Assembly (NCBI GenBank): GCA_003241055.1
Contig: QFOD01000027.1
Coordinates: 1-62,003, forward strand
Reading direction: 5' to 3'
DNA: 62,003 bases
From: Roseateles depolymerans
Lineage (GTDB): Bacteria > Pseudomonadota > Gammaproteobacteria > Burkholderiales > Burkholderiaceae_C
A model generated the notes under the pieces. That model did no database searches, had not been told where the DNA came from, and saw only the letters and a program-made list of their open reading frames with translations. This document shows, piece by piece, positions 50,456 to 58,679 of the stretch. Every line of letters starts with the position of its first letter. Position 1 is the stretch's first letter. A program made the position numbers and the translations under genes.

Positions 50456-51397
50456 TCAGTCCAGCAGCGCGCGGGCTTCGGCCAGCGAGGCCGGGTCGGC
50501 AACGCAGGCCGCCTGCAGATCGGGCGCGATGCGCTTGATCATGCCCGTCAGCACCTTGCCGGGGCCGCATTCGATGACGTGGGTGACGCCGCGCGCCTGC
50601 AGCGCCTGCACCACCTCCACCCAGCGCACCGGGCCGAAGGCCTGGCGATAGAGCGCATCACGGATCGCGTCGGCATCGGTCTGGGCCGCGACATCGATGT
50701 TGTTCACCACGGCAAAGGTCGGCGCGTCCAGCGACAGTGTCGCCAGGCGGGCCTTGAGCTCTTCGGCCGCCGGCTTCATCAGGCTGGAGTGAAACGGGGC
50801 AGACACCGGCAGCGGCAGCGCACGCTTGGCACCGGCCGCCTTCAGCAGCTCGCAGGCCCTCTCGACGCCGGCCTTGCTGCCGGCGATCACGGTCTGCTTG
50901 GTGTCGTTGAAGTTGACCGCCTCCACCACCTCGCCCGAGGCCTTGGCGGCCTCCAGACAGCCGGCGCGCACGGCATCAGCATCGAGACCCAGGATGGCGG
51001 CCATCGCGCCCTGCCCCACCGGCACGGCGCGCTGCATCGCATCGGCGCGCAGGCGCACCAGCGGCAGCGCATCCTCGAGCGTCAGCACATCGGCCGCCAC
51101 CAGCGCGCTGTACTCACCCAGCGAGTGGCCGGCGGCCGCCACCGGCGTCAGGCCGGTTTCGGCGACGAAAGCGCGCCAGCAGGCGATGCCGGCGGTCAGC
51201 ATCACGGGCTGGGTGTTGGTGGTGAGATCCAGCTGTTCCTTGGGACCGGTGCGGATCAGGTCGGCCATGTCCTGGCCCAGCGCAGCCGAGGCTTCGGCCA
51301 GCGTGCGAACCACCTCGGGGTGATCGCCCCAGGCATCCAGCATGCCCACGGCCTGCGAACCCTGGCCGGGGAAGACGACAGCGAAAGTAGCGCTCAT
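50456..51397 (-). CDS. fabD: malonyl-CoA:ACP transacylase
   Basis: A 313-residue acyltransferase that moves malonyl from CoA to AcpP. The start is FAVVFPGQGSQAVGMLDAW. The active-site serine is in AAGHSLGEYSALVAA, and the catalytic histidine in PVSAPFHSSLMKPAAEEL. It lies 12 bases after fabH. Confidence 0.97.
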   Translation of the reverse strand: MSATFAVVFPGQGSQAVGMLDAWGDHPEVVRTLAEASAALGQDMADLIRTGPKEQLDLTTNTQPVMLTAGIACWRAFVAETGLTPVAAAGHSLGEYSALVAADVLTLEDALPLVRLRADAMQRAVPVGQGAMAAILGLDADAVRAGCLEAAKASGEVVEAVNFNDTKQTVIAGSKAGVERACELLKAAGAKRALPLPVSAPFHSSLMKPAAEELKARLATLSLDAPTFAVVNNIDVAAQTDADAIRDALYRQAFGPVRWVEVVQALQARGVTHVIECGPGKVLTGMIKRIAPDLQAACVADPASLAEARALLD

Positions 51398-51409
51398 GGA
51401 AATCGGAAA

Positions 51410-52408
51410 TCAGTAGTTGATCAGGGCCGCGCCCCAGGTGAAGCCACCGCCGACGCCTTCCAGCATCAGCGTGTCGCCGCGCTTCACGCGGCCGCTGCGC
51501 ACGGCGGCATCCAGCGCCAGCGGCACCGATGCCGCCGAGGTGTTGCCGTGCTCGTCAACGGTGACGATGAGCTTGTCCAGCGGCATGCGCAGCTTCTTGG
51601 CCGTGCCCTGCATGATGCGGATGTTGGCCTGATGGGGAATCAGCCAATCGATGTCGGCATCGGTCAGGCCGGCCTTCTCGAGCACCGAGCGGGCCACCTT
51701 GTCCAGCACGCCCACGGCCAGCTTGAATACGGCCTGGCCGTCCATCTTCAGCAGCGGCGAGCCCAGCACCTGGCCGCCCGACACCGTGCCCGGCGTGCAG
51801 AGGATGTCGACATGACGCGCATCGGCGTGCAGCTCGGTGGCCAGGATGCCCGGCGTGTCGCTGGCGCCCAGCACCACGGCCCCGGCGCCGTCGCCGAACA
51901 GCACGCAGGTGGTGCGGTCCTTGAAGTCCAGGATGCGCGAGAACACCTCGGCGCCGATCACCAGCGCCTTGCTGGCCGCGCCGCTCTTGATCATGGCGTC
52001 CGCAACGCTGAGCGCATAGACGAAACCCGAGCAGACGGCCTGCACGTCAAAGGCTGCGCAGCCATGCACGCCGAGCTTGCGCTGCAGCAGGCAGGCTGTG
52101 GACGGGAACACCATGTCCGGCGTGGAGGTGGCCACGATGATGAGATCCAGTTCCTCGGCAGTGATGCCAGCAGCCTCCAGCGCCGCCTGCGCCGCCGGGA
52201 AAGCCAGATCGCTGGATCCCTGATCGGGGGGCGCGAAGTGACGGGCGCGAATGCCGGTGCGCTCGACGATCCATTCGTCGGAGGTCTCGATGCCGTCGGC
52301 AGCCAGACGATCCGCCAGCTGCTGGTTGCTGACGCGCTCTACCGGCAGGAAGCTGCCGGTACCGAGGATGCGGGAATAACGGGGGGAAGTGTTCGCTGTG
52401 GGGCTCAT
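51410..52408 (-). CDS. fabH: 3-oxoacyl-ACP synthase III
   Basis: A 332-residue enzyme that condenses acetyl-CoA with malonyl-ACP to start fatty-acid synthesis. The nucleophile cysteine is in VQAVCSGFVYALSVADA, the histidine in WLIPHQANIRIMQ and the asparagine in DEHGNTSAASVPLAL. It overlaps plsX by four bases. Confidence 0.97.
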   Translation of the reverse strand: MSPTANTSPRYSRILGTGSFLPVERVSNQQLADRLAADGIETSDEWIVERTGIRARHFAPPDQGSSDLAFPAAQAALEAAGITAEELDLIIVATSTPDMVFPSTACLLQRKLGVHGCAAFDVQAVCSGFVYALSVADAMIKSGAASKALVIGAEVFSRILDFKDRTTCVLFGDGAGAVVLGASDTPGILATELHADARHVDILCTPGTVSGGQVLGSPLLKMDGQAVFKLAVGVLDKVARSVLEKAGLTDADIDWLIPHQANIRIMQGTAKKLRMPLDKLIVTVDEHGNTSAASVPLALDAAVRSGRVKRGDTLMLEGVGGGFTWGAALINY

Positions 52409-53505
52409 GCAGCCTGCGCGACGGATGTCGCGTTGTCTCCGGCATCGCCGCCGGTCTTGGAATCAAGTGTCGCGACGATGCGGTCGTGGACCCGGTCAAG
52501 CAGCCGGTTGCGAGCGGCATCATAAGCGCGCGCCAAAGCCTGCTCGAAGGCGAAGGCATCGGCCGAGCCATGGCTCTTGAACACCAGCCCACGCAGGCCC
52601 AGCAGCGCGGCGCCATTGAAGCGCCGGTGGTCGACGCGATGCTTGAAGCGATTCAGCACGGGGCGGGCCAGCAGTCCGGCCAACTTGCTGACCCAGTTGC
52701 GGGTGAACTCCGCCTTGATGAAGGCGCCCATCATGCTGGCCAGACCTTCGGACGACTTCAGCATGATGTTGCCGACAAAGCCGTCGCAGACCACAATGTC
52801 CGTCGTGCCCTTGAAGATGTCGTTGCCCTCGACGTTGCCATAGAAATTCAACTGGCCGGCCGCCGCCGACGCACGCAACAACTCGCCCGCCTGCTTGATG
52901 GTCTCGCTGCCCTTGATGGCCTCTTCACCGATGTTCAGCAGCCCCACGCTGGGCTCATCGATGCCATCCACCGCAGACACCAGCGCACTGCCCATGACCG
53001 CAAACTGAAGCAGGTTCTGAGCGGACGAATCGACATTGGCCCCGAGGTCCAGCACCGTCGTGAAACGGCCCATCGCATTCGGCATCACGGCCGCGATGGC
53101 CGGGCGATCGATGCCCGCCAGGGTCTTGAGCAGCACCTTGGCCACGGCCATCAGGGCGCCGGTATTGCCCGCCGACACGCAGGCATGCGCCAGCGCCGGC
53201 TCACCCTCTTCCCGGCCCGGCTTCAGCTGCTGAATTGCGACGCGCATCGACGAGTCGCGCTTCTTGCGCAGCGCCACCTCGATCGAGTCCTCCATCGTGA
53301 CGACCTCTGTCGCCGCCACGATGCGGCAGCGCGGCCAGGACGCCGCCTCGGCCAGCGCCTCGGGCTGCCCCACCAGCAACAGTTCGGCGGCAGGGTGCTT
53401 TTCAAGGAAGGCCCGGCAGGCCGGCAGGGTGACCGAGGGGCCGTGGTCGCCGCCCATGCAGTCGACGGCAAGGCGAACGGGATCAGGCAAAGGCGCAAGA
53501 GTCAT
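52405..53505 (-). CDS. plsX: phosphate acyltransferase PlsX
   Basis: A 366-residue enzyme that converts acyl-ACP to acyl-phosphate for phospholipid synthesis. Signatures are RLAVDCMGGDHGPSVTLPAC, HACVSAGNTGALMAVAKVLL and DIVVCDGFVGNIMLKSSEG. It follows rpmF after 113 bases and is coupled to fabH. This rpmF-plsX-fabHDG order is widely conserved. Confidence 0.97.
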   Translation of the reverse strand: MTLAPLPDPVRLAVDCMGGDHGPSVTLPACRAFLEKHPAAELLLVGQPEALAEAASWPRCRIVAATEVVTMEDSIEVALRKKRDSSMRVAIQQLKPGREEGEPALAHACVSAGNTGALMAVAKVLLKTLAGIDRPAIAAVMPNAMGRFTTVLDLGANVDSSAQNLLQFAVMGSALVSAVDGIDEPSVGLLNIGEEAIKGSETIKQAGELLRASAAAGQLNFYGNVEGNDIFKGTTDIVVCDGFVGNIMLKSSEGLASMMGAFIKAEFTRNWVSKLAGLLARPVLNRFKHRVDHRRFNGAALLGLRGLVFKSHGSADAFAFEQALARAYDAARNRLLDRVHDRIVATLDSKTGGDAGDNATSVAQAA

Positions 53506-53618
53506 CGAAAGAAACGACGCAAAGGCAACTCAGAAAAGACCAAACCCGGCACTGCGCGGGACGCAGGCCGGGTCGGCAGATTCATCAGTGCGCGCTGCCA
53601 CGACGGCAGCGCAGAGCA

Positions 53619-53804
53619 TCAGGCCGCGTCGGCCTTGCTCTTCAGCACCTTGCGGCCACGGTAGAAGCCGTTGGGGCTGATGTGGTGACGCAGATGCACT
53701 TCGCCAGTCGTCGGCTCGATGGCCGTACCGGGGTTCACCAGTGCGTTGTGGGAACGGTGCATGCCGCGCTTGGAAGGCGACTTCTTGTTTTGCTGAACGG
53801 CCAT
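53619..53804 (-). CDS. rpmF: 50S ribosomal protein L32
   Basis: A 61-residue ribosomal protein with the normal start MAVQQNKKSPSKRGMHRSHN and the body GEVHLRHHISPNGFYRGRKV. The zinc-finger cysteines of some L32 proteins are absent, the usual C-minus form in betaproteobacteria. An in-frame ATG farther upstream is not used. A promoter and leader lie in the preceding 195 bases. Confidence 0.98.
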   Translation of the reverse strand: MAVQQNKKSPSKRGMHRSHNALVNPGTAIEPTTGEVHLRHHISPNGFYRGRKVLKSKADAA

Positions 53805-53924
53805 GTAACTCTCCGAATTCCGCGCCGTGCGCGGTCTGGGGTGCGGTGGGGGTTGCGACCCCAAGGAACCAGCGCCGCGGGCACTCCCGCAAAAACGCAG
53901 CTCCAGGCCGCAGAAAAGCCCGAG

Positions 53925-53953
53925 AGTGTAGCACCGTTGTGCGCGGCCGCCAA
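53925..53953 (-). promoter_or_regulatory. promoter of the rpmF-plsX-fab operon
   Basis: TTGGCG (53948-53953) and TACACT (53925-53930) are separated by exactly 17 bases, a good sigma-70 match. The start would be near 53918, leaving a leader of about 114 bases that contains a GGGGT-CGCA-ACCCC hairpin. Confidence 0.65.
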
Positions 53954-53999
53954 GTACTGCCCGATGCCCCCACTCCCCTCGGCATGCGCGGCATCGCGG

Positions 54000-54554
54000 T
54001 CAACCCCCGCTGCGCTTCAGCGCCGCCAGGGCCGCAAAGGGGTTGGGGTTGGGCTTGTCCAGCTCGGCCTCAGGCTCGTCGACGACCTGCGGCAGGGGCT
54101 GCGGGCACACCTCATGGCGCGGCACCAGCGGCAGCGCGAGCAACAGCTCATCCTCGATCAGCTCGCGCGCGTCGAGATGGCGGGGCAACGCCAGCACGTC
54201 GTCGTCGCTGTCCACGTCCAGCTCGGCCGCCTCGGCCTCCGTGTCGACAAAGCGGATCCACCGATCCAGCGCCAGCGCCTCCTGCACCGGCTGAAGGCAG
54301 CGCTGGCATGTCAGGGCAACCTGGGCTTTGGCGGTGACATGCAGCCACACCTGCGGCTTGCCGCCGCGCGGCTCGCGCACCTCACCCTGCAAGGCCCACT
54401 GCACGGCAGGCCACTGCTCCGCAGGCGCCTCCGCCGCTCCTGACTCCGCAAGTCGCTCCAGCGTGACCGCCTGCCACTCGCCTTCCAGACGAGCCGCCTC
54501 GCGGGCAAAGGGAGCAAGATCGAGCTTCTCGGGAACATAGGTACGCGACTTCAT
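54000..54554 (-). CDS. yceD: YceD family 23S rRNA accumulation protein (DUF177)
   Basis: A 184-residue DUF177 protein needed for normal 23S rRNA levels in E. coli and plants. The C-x-x-C pair is in LTCQRCLQPVQEALALDR, followed by an acidic stretch (DTEAEAAELDVDSDDDV) and the conserved DARELIEDELLLALPLVPRH. A Pro/Asn/Ala tail (LDKPNPNPFAALAALK) is usual. It is divergent from the Maf gene over 32 bases; a TACACT seven bases before its ATG suggests a leaderless mRNA. Confidence 0.95.
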   Translation of the reverse strand: MKSRTYVPEKLDLAPFAREAARLEGEWQAVTLERLAESGAAEAPAEQWPAVQWALQGEVREPRGGKPQVWLHVTAKAQVALTCQRCLQPVQEALALDRWIRFVDTEAEAAELDVDSDDDVLALPRHLDARELIEDELLLALPLVPRHEVCPQPLPQVVDEPEAELDKPNPNPFAALAALKRSGG

Positions 54555-54586
54555 GGCACGCAGTGTAGGGCGGCGAGAATTGCTGC

Positions 54587-55162
54587 ATGCCCGATTTGAT
54601 CCTTGCGTCCACCTCCCGCTACCGGCAGGAGTTGCTGTCCCGACTGCGGCTGCCCTTCCGGTGCGAAAGCCCTGATGTCGATGAGTCGCCGCTCGCCGGC
54701 GAAACGCCGGCAGCCCTGGCCGAACGGCTGGCGCTGGCCAAGGCGCGCGCCGTCGCCCAGCGCCACCCCGACGCCGTGGTCATCGGCTCAGACCAGGTCG
54801 CCGACCTGGAAGGGCGAGCCCTGGGCAAGCCCGGCAACCATGAACATGCGGCCCGTCAGCTGGCCGAGATGAGCGGGCGCCTAGTGGTGTTCCAGACCGC
54901 CGTGGCGGTCGTGGCCCCGCATCTGGCCGCCGTCGAGCGCGCGGAGGTGCGCGTACAGATGCGGCACCTCACATCCGCCGAGATCGAGCGCTATTTGCGC
55001 GCCGATCAGCCCTACGACTGCGCGGGCAGCGCCAAGGTGGAAAGCCTGGGCATCGCGCTGCTGGATGCCGTGATGTCGGACGACCCCACGGCGCTGATCG
55101 GCCTGCCGCTCATCCGCACCTGTGCGCTGCTGCGCCGCGCCGGCCTGGAGCCGCTGAAATGA
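54587..55162 (+). CDS. Maf-like nucleoside triphosphate pyrophosphatase (YceF type)
   Basis: A 191-residue Maf-family pyrophosphatase that hydrolyses modified nucleotides; the YceF subgroup prefers m7GTP. The start is LILASTSRYRQELLSRLRLP, and the active-site region contains VDESPLAGETPAALAERLAL, VIGSDQVADLEGRALGKPG and DCAGSAKVESLGIALLD. It overlaps the RsmI-like gene by four bases, a pairing frequent in betaproteobacteria. Confidence 0.94.
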   Translation: MPDLILASTSRYRQELLSRLRLPFRCESPDVDESPLAGETPAALAERLALAKARAVAQRHPDAVVIGSDQVADLEGRALGKPGNHEHAARQLAEMSGRLVVFQTAVAVVAPHLAAVERAEVRVQMRHLTSAEIERYLRADQPYDCAGSAKVESLGIALLDAVMSDDPTALIGLPLIRTCALLRRAGLEPLK

Positions 55163-55926
55163 GCGCCGGACGCCTGCTCTTGATGCCCAACACGCTGGAC
55201 TTCGGCGTCGACGACACCCTGGATCTGCGCGAGGTATTGCCCCAGCGAATCATCGAACAGGCTGCACGACTCCAGCACTGGGCCGCAGAGAACGCCAAGA
55301 CCACACGGGCACTCCTCAAGCGAATCCACGCCATTGCGCCGCTGGCCGTCCCGCTGCAGGACATCCGCATCACCGAGCTGCCACGACCACCCAAGGGCGG
55401 CGGCCACAAGCCCGCCACGGATGACAGCGCAGCCTGGCGGGCATTGCTCGCACCCGCCCTGGCTGGACAGGACCTGGGGCTGATCTCGGAGGCAGGCCTG
55501 CCGGCCGTCGCCGATCCCGGCGCCCGGCTCGTGGCCCTGGCCCACGAAGCAGGCATCACGGTGCTGCCGTACAGCGGCCCCAGTTCACTGCTGCTGGCGC
55601 TGGCGGCAAGCGGCCTGAACGGACAGAGTTTTGCGTTCGTGGGCTACCTGCCGGTGGAGGCCGCCGCCCGCAGCGCACGGCTGCGCGAGTTGGAAGCCCT
55701 GTCGGCCCGCGGCCAACAGACGCAGCTGCTGATCGAAACCCCGTATCGCAACGAAGCCCTCCGCCAGGCGCTGCTGAGCACGCTGAAACCCGGCACACGA
55801 CTGTCGATCAGTGTCGGACTGACGCTGCCCGGCGGGTGGACTCGAACCGCCACGGTGGCCGACTGGAAACGGCAGTCATCGCCGCTGCCGGAACGCATCC
55901 CGGCCGTGTTCGCCCTGCTGGCCTGA
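55159..55926 (+). CDS. RsmI-like SAM-dependent methyltransferase
   Basis: A 255-residue tetrapyrrole-methylase-fold protein related to RsmI, the 16S rRNA C1402 2'-O-methyltransferase. Motifs are RLLLMPNTL at the start, QDLGLISEAGLPAVADPGAR in the middle, and VLPYSGPSSLLLALAASGLN; ISEAGLPAVADPG corresponds to the RsmI cofactor loop. The N-terminal half departs from true RsmI (no GTPIGNL), so it is a paralogue of unknown target. It is coupled to the Maf gene and ends 23 bases before the convergent helicase. Confidence 0.88.
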   Translation: MSAGRLLLMPNTLDFGVDDTLDLREVLPQRIIEQAARLQHWAAENAKTTRALLKRIHAIAPLAVPLQDIRITELPRPPKGGGHKPATDDSAAWRALLAPALAGQDLGLISEAGLPAVADPGARLVALAHEAGITVLPYSGPSSLLLALAASGLNGQSFAFVGYLPVEAAARSARLRELEALSARGQQTQLLIETPYRNEALRQALLSTLKPGTRLSISVGLTLPGGWTRTATVADWKRQSSPLPERIPAVFALLA

Positions 55927-55949
55927 AGGGCCTGCAAGGCGCCGAACAC

Positions 55950-57422
55950 TCAGGAGTCGGCCGGCTCGACGGCGCGCTTGGCGCCGAACAGCGCCGCCAC
56001 CTGGCGCTTGGGCTTGATGTAGGGCGACAGGCCCTTGGCCGGCGTCGCAGCTTTGGCCTTCTCCCAGGATGGCGGCTCGTCGCGGCTGTTGGCCTCGTAG
56101 GGCTTGTCGAAGAACGGGTCCGCCGGAGCCGCTGCCGGCCGGGTATGTGCGCCCAACGATGGACGAGCCGGGCGCTCGGCACGATCCGGCCGCTCGCTGC
56201 GCTCACCTTCCTCACGGCGACGGCGCTCGAAGCGGGGGCGCTCCATCTCGAAGGGTTCGGCCTCGATCTTGCGCTTGGTCAGCTTCTCGATCTCGGCGAC
56301 CAGGCGGGCATCCGAGCGCGCCACCAGCGTGACCGCAAGACCCGACGCACCGGCGCGGCCCGTACGGCCGATACGGTGGACGTAGTCTTCGGCATTGAAG
56401 GGTACGTCGAAGTTGAAGACGGCAGGCAGGTCGGCGATGTCCAGGCCACGCGCAGCCACATCCGTCGCCACCAGCAGATCCACCTCACCGCGCTTGAACG
56501 CATCGAGCGACTTCAGCCGCTCGTCCTGGGACTTGTCGCCGTGCAGGGCTGCCGTGCGCAGGCCGTCGCGCTCGAAGGCGCGCGCCAGGCGGGCCACGCC
56601 CAGCTTGGAATTGCCGAACACGATGGCCTGCTTGATGGCGCGATCACTCAGGATCTGCCGGATCACGGCGCGCTTGTCGTCGTCCTCGACAGCAAAGAAA
56701 CGCTGCTCCACGGTCGACGCCGTCTGATTGGGGCGCGCGGTTTCCACCAGCAGCGGCTCCTGCAGATAGCTCTGCGCCAGCCGCTTGATCTCGGGCGAAA
56801 AGGTTGCCGAGAACAGCAATGTCTGACGGGTCTTGGGCAGGTAGCTCAGGATGCGCTGCAGATCCGGCAGGAAGCCGATGTCCAGCATGCGGTCCGCCTC
56901 GTCCAGCACCACGTACTCGACCTGGTTGAGCACGCAGTTCTTGGCCTCGATGTGGTCCAGCAGCCGTCCGGGCGTGGCGATCAGCACCTCGACGCCGGCC
57001 TTCAGCTGCGCGGTCTGGGGCTTCATGTCCACCCCGCCGAAAACCACGGCAGAGCGCAGTTGCGTGTGCTTCGCGTACTTCTTGACGTTGTCGGCCACCT
57101 GATCGGCGAGCTCGCGCGTGGGCGCCAGCACCAGCGCCCGCACCGGATGGCGCGCTGGCGACACGCTGGGGTTCTCGTGCTTCAGCATGCGTTGCAGCAG
57201 CGGAATGGAGAACGCCGCCGTCTTGCCGGTGCCCGTCTGCGCTGCGCCCATCACATCACGGCCGGACAGCACCACCGGAATGGCCTTGGCCTGGATGGGC
57301 GTCATCGTCGCGTAGCCGGCATCGGCCACCGCACGCAGCAGCTTGGGGTCGAGCGGAAGAGTGTCGAAGCGGGCCGGCGGCGTGGTTTCCACACCGTCAG
57401 ACGGGTTTTCAATAGACGTCAT
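55950..57422 (-). CDS. rhlE: DEAD-box RNA helicase RhlE
   Basis: A 490-residue ATP-dependent RNA helicase. The Q motif region is YATMTPIQAKAIPVVLSGRD, motif I AQTGTGKTAAF (61-71), motif II VLDEADRMLDIGF, motif III SATF and motif VI HRIGRTGRAG. The C-terminal 100 residues are Arg/Glu/Pro rich and end in a KPKRQVAALFGAKRAVEP tail typical of RhlE in this group. I start at the ATG of 57422 (MTSIENPSDG). It acts in ribosome assembly and RNA decay; RNase E is also in this window. Confidence 0.94.
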   Translation of the reverse strand: MTSIENPSDGVETTPPARFDTLPLDPKLLRAVADAGYATMTPIQAKAIPVVLSGRDVMGAAQTGTGKTAAFSIPLLQRMLKHENPSVSPARHPVRALVLAPTRELADQVADNVKKYAKHTQLRSAVVFGGVDMKPQTAQLKAGVEVLIATPGRLLDHIEAKNCVLNQVEYVVLDEADRMLDIGFLPDLQRILSYLPKTRQTLLFSATFSPEIKRLAQSYLQEPLLVETARPNQTASTVEQRFFAVEDDDKRAVIRQILSDRAIKQAIVFGNSKLGVARLARAFERDGLRTAALHGDKSQDERLKSLDAFKRGEVDLLVATDVAARGLDIADLPAVFNFDVPFNAEDYVHRIGRTGRAGASGLAVTLVARSDARLVAEIEKLTKRKIEAEPFEMERPRFERRRREEGERSERPDRAERPARPSLGAHTRPAAAPADPFFDKPYEANSRDEPPSWEKAKAATPAKGLSPYIKPKRQVAALFGAKRAVEPADS

Positions 57423-57464
57423 TACCCGGATTATGCGTTGGACGCCCAAATCGCCCCTACCGCG

Positions 57465-58556
57465 TCATCGCCGGACCACCAGCCACTTGGGCGTACGGAA
57501 GCGCACGATGCGCCAATACAGCGCCACGTAGACGACGCCGAACAGCACCATGCAGACCCCTATCCAGGCCGATGAGTCCCAGAACAGCACGGCCGGCACC
57601 AGCGAGGTGGTGCAGAGCATCCAGAGGTAGGGCGCCGTCATCGAATTCCGACGAGTGAGCGCGCGCGCGTCCCGTGCGCCGATGGCCCAGCGCATCACGC
57701 GGCGATACACCAGCGAATGCAGGTGGATACCGTCCGGCTGCCCTGTGGGCGCCGCCTTCAGGAAACGCCGTCGGTACATGGAGAACACGGTCTCGAACAC
57801 CGGGTAGATGCAGACCATCAACGGGAACAGAGGCGACACCTCGGCATTGCGGGCGATCAGCAGGATACCGATCTCGGCCAGATAAAAGCCGAGGAAATAG
57901 GCGCCGCCATCGCCAAGAAAGATCAGGCCAGCAGGGAAGTTCCATACAAAGAAGCCCATGGCCGCACCAACCCCAGCGAGCGCCCACATGGCCAGGGCAA
58001 CATCCCCCACCTCATAGGCCACGTAGGCAAAAACCAGCAGCATCAACGACACGCACATCGACGACAGCCCGTTGAACCCGTCGATGATGTTGACGGAGTT
58101 CGCCACGCCCGCAACAGTGAAGACCGTGGCCACGATTGCTCCGGCATAGGTCGCAACCAACCAATCCAGCCCCGGAACGTCCGTTCGCGTGATCACCGCA
58201 CCCAGCACCCACACTCCGAGAGCCGCGGAGACCGCCGTAGCGGCCAGACGCTTGCCCGGAGAGACCCGCTTGGTCAGATCCTCGACGAGGCCGGCGCCGA
58301 AGGCAGGCAGGCCGCAGGCCATCAACTTGGCACCCAGCACCCAGTCCGCCTGTCCGCGCAGGCATGCCAAAGCCACACAGGCAGCCAAGCCGACGAACAT
58401 GCCCACGCCGCCGACCCTGGGCACCGGCTGAGCATGGAACTTCTGGGGCCCGGAGAGATCGGCATCGGACGACAGATGCGCGTGGGCCCGGGCGGAATGA
58501 ATAACCAGCAGCGTCGCAGCCGCCGCGACGAAGAAAGAGATCAGGACATAGAACAT
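57465..58556 (-). CDS. WecA/MraY-type glycosyl-1-phosphate transferase
   Basis: A 363-residue integral membrane protein with about ten helices. It transfers a sugar-1-phosphate to undecaprenyl phosphate to start a polysaccharide. Motifs of the family are KFHAQPVPRVGGVGMFVGLA, VAGVANSVNIIDGFNGLSS, FLGDGGAYFLGFYLAE and the HLHSLVYRR loop. The sugar cannot be read reliably. The ATG at 58556 is chosen since MFYVLISFFV starts the first helix; a TACACT nine bases upstream would make it leaderless. It is divergent from the Wza-like gene, with which it forms a second polysaccharide locus. Confidence 0.93.
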   Translation of the reverse strand: MFYVLISFFVAAAATLLVIHSARAHAHLSSDADLSGPQKFHAQPVPRVGGVGMFVGLAACVALACLRGQADWVLGAKLMACGLPAFGAGLVEDLTKRVSPGKRLAATAVSAALGVWVLGAVITRTDVPGLDWLVATYAGAIVATVFTVAGVANSVNIIDGFNGLSSMCVSLMLLVFAYVAYEVGDVALAMWALAGVGAAMGFFVWNFPAGLIFLGDGGAYFLGFYLAEIGILLIARNAEVSPLFPLMVCIYPVFETVFSMYRRRFLKAAPTGQPDGIHLHSLVYRRVMRWAIGARDARALTRRNSMTAPYLWMLCTTSLVPAVLFWDSSAWIGVCMVLFGVVYVALYWRIVRFRTPKWLVVRR

Positions 58557-58679
58557 GGGCGCTGAAGTGTAGTCAGCGTTTAGGGCCGAATTACTGCCAT
58601 GTTCAACACCTAGAATGCCGCGCTTGCTGCGACGCTTGAGCGCGCGCAAGGCGCCCAAACTTGACGAAAGCGAAACTCG

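Noticed and set aside
50423..52525. A 700-codon plus-strand frame opposite fabD and fabH
   Set aside because: Antisense shadow; fabD and fabH active-site motifs are intact on the minus strand.
55838..55858. A tRNA T-arm-like sequence (ACTCGAACCGCC)
   Set aside because: No acceptor or anticodon arm can be placed around it, and it lies in the coding frame of the RsmI-like gene. I found no tRNA in the window.
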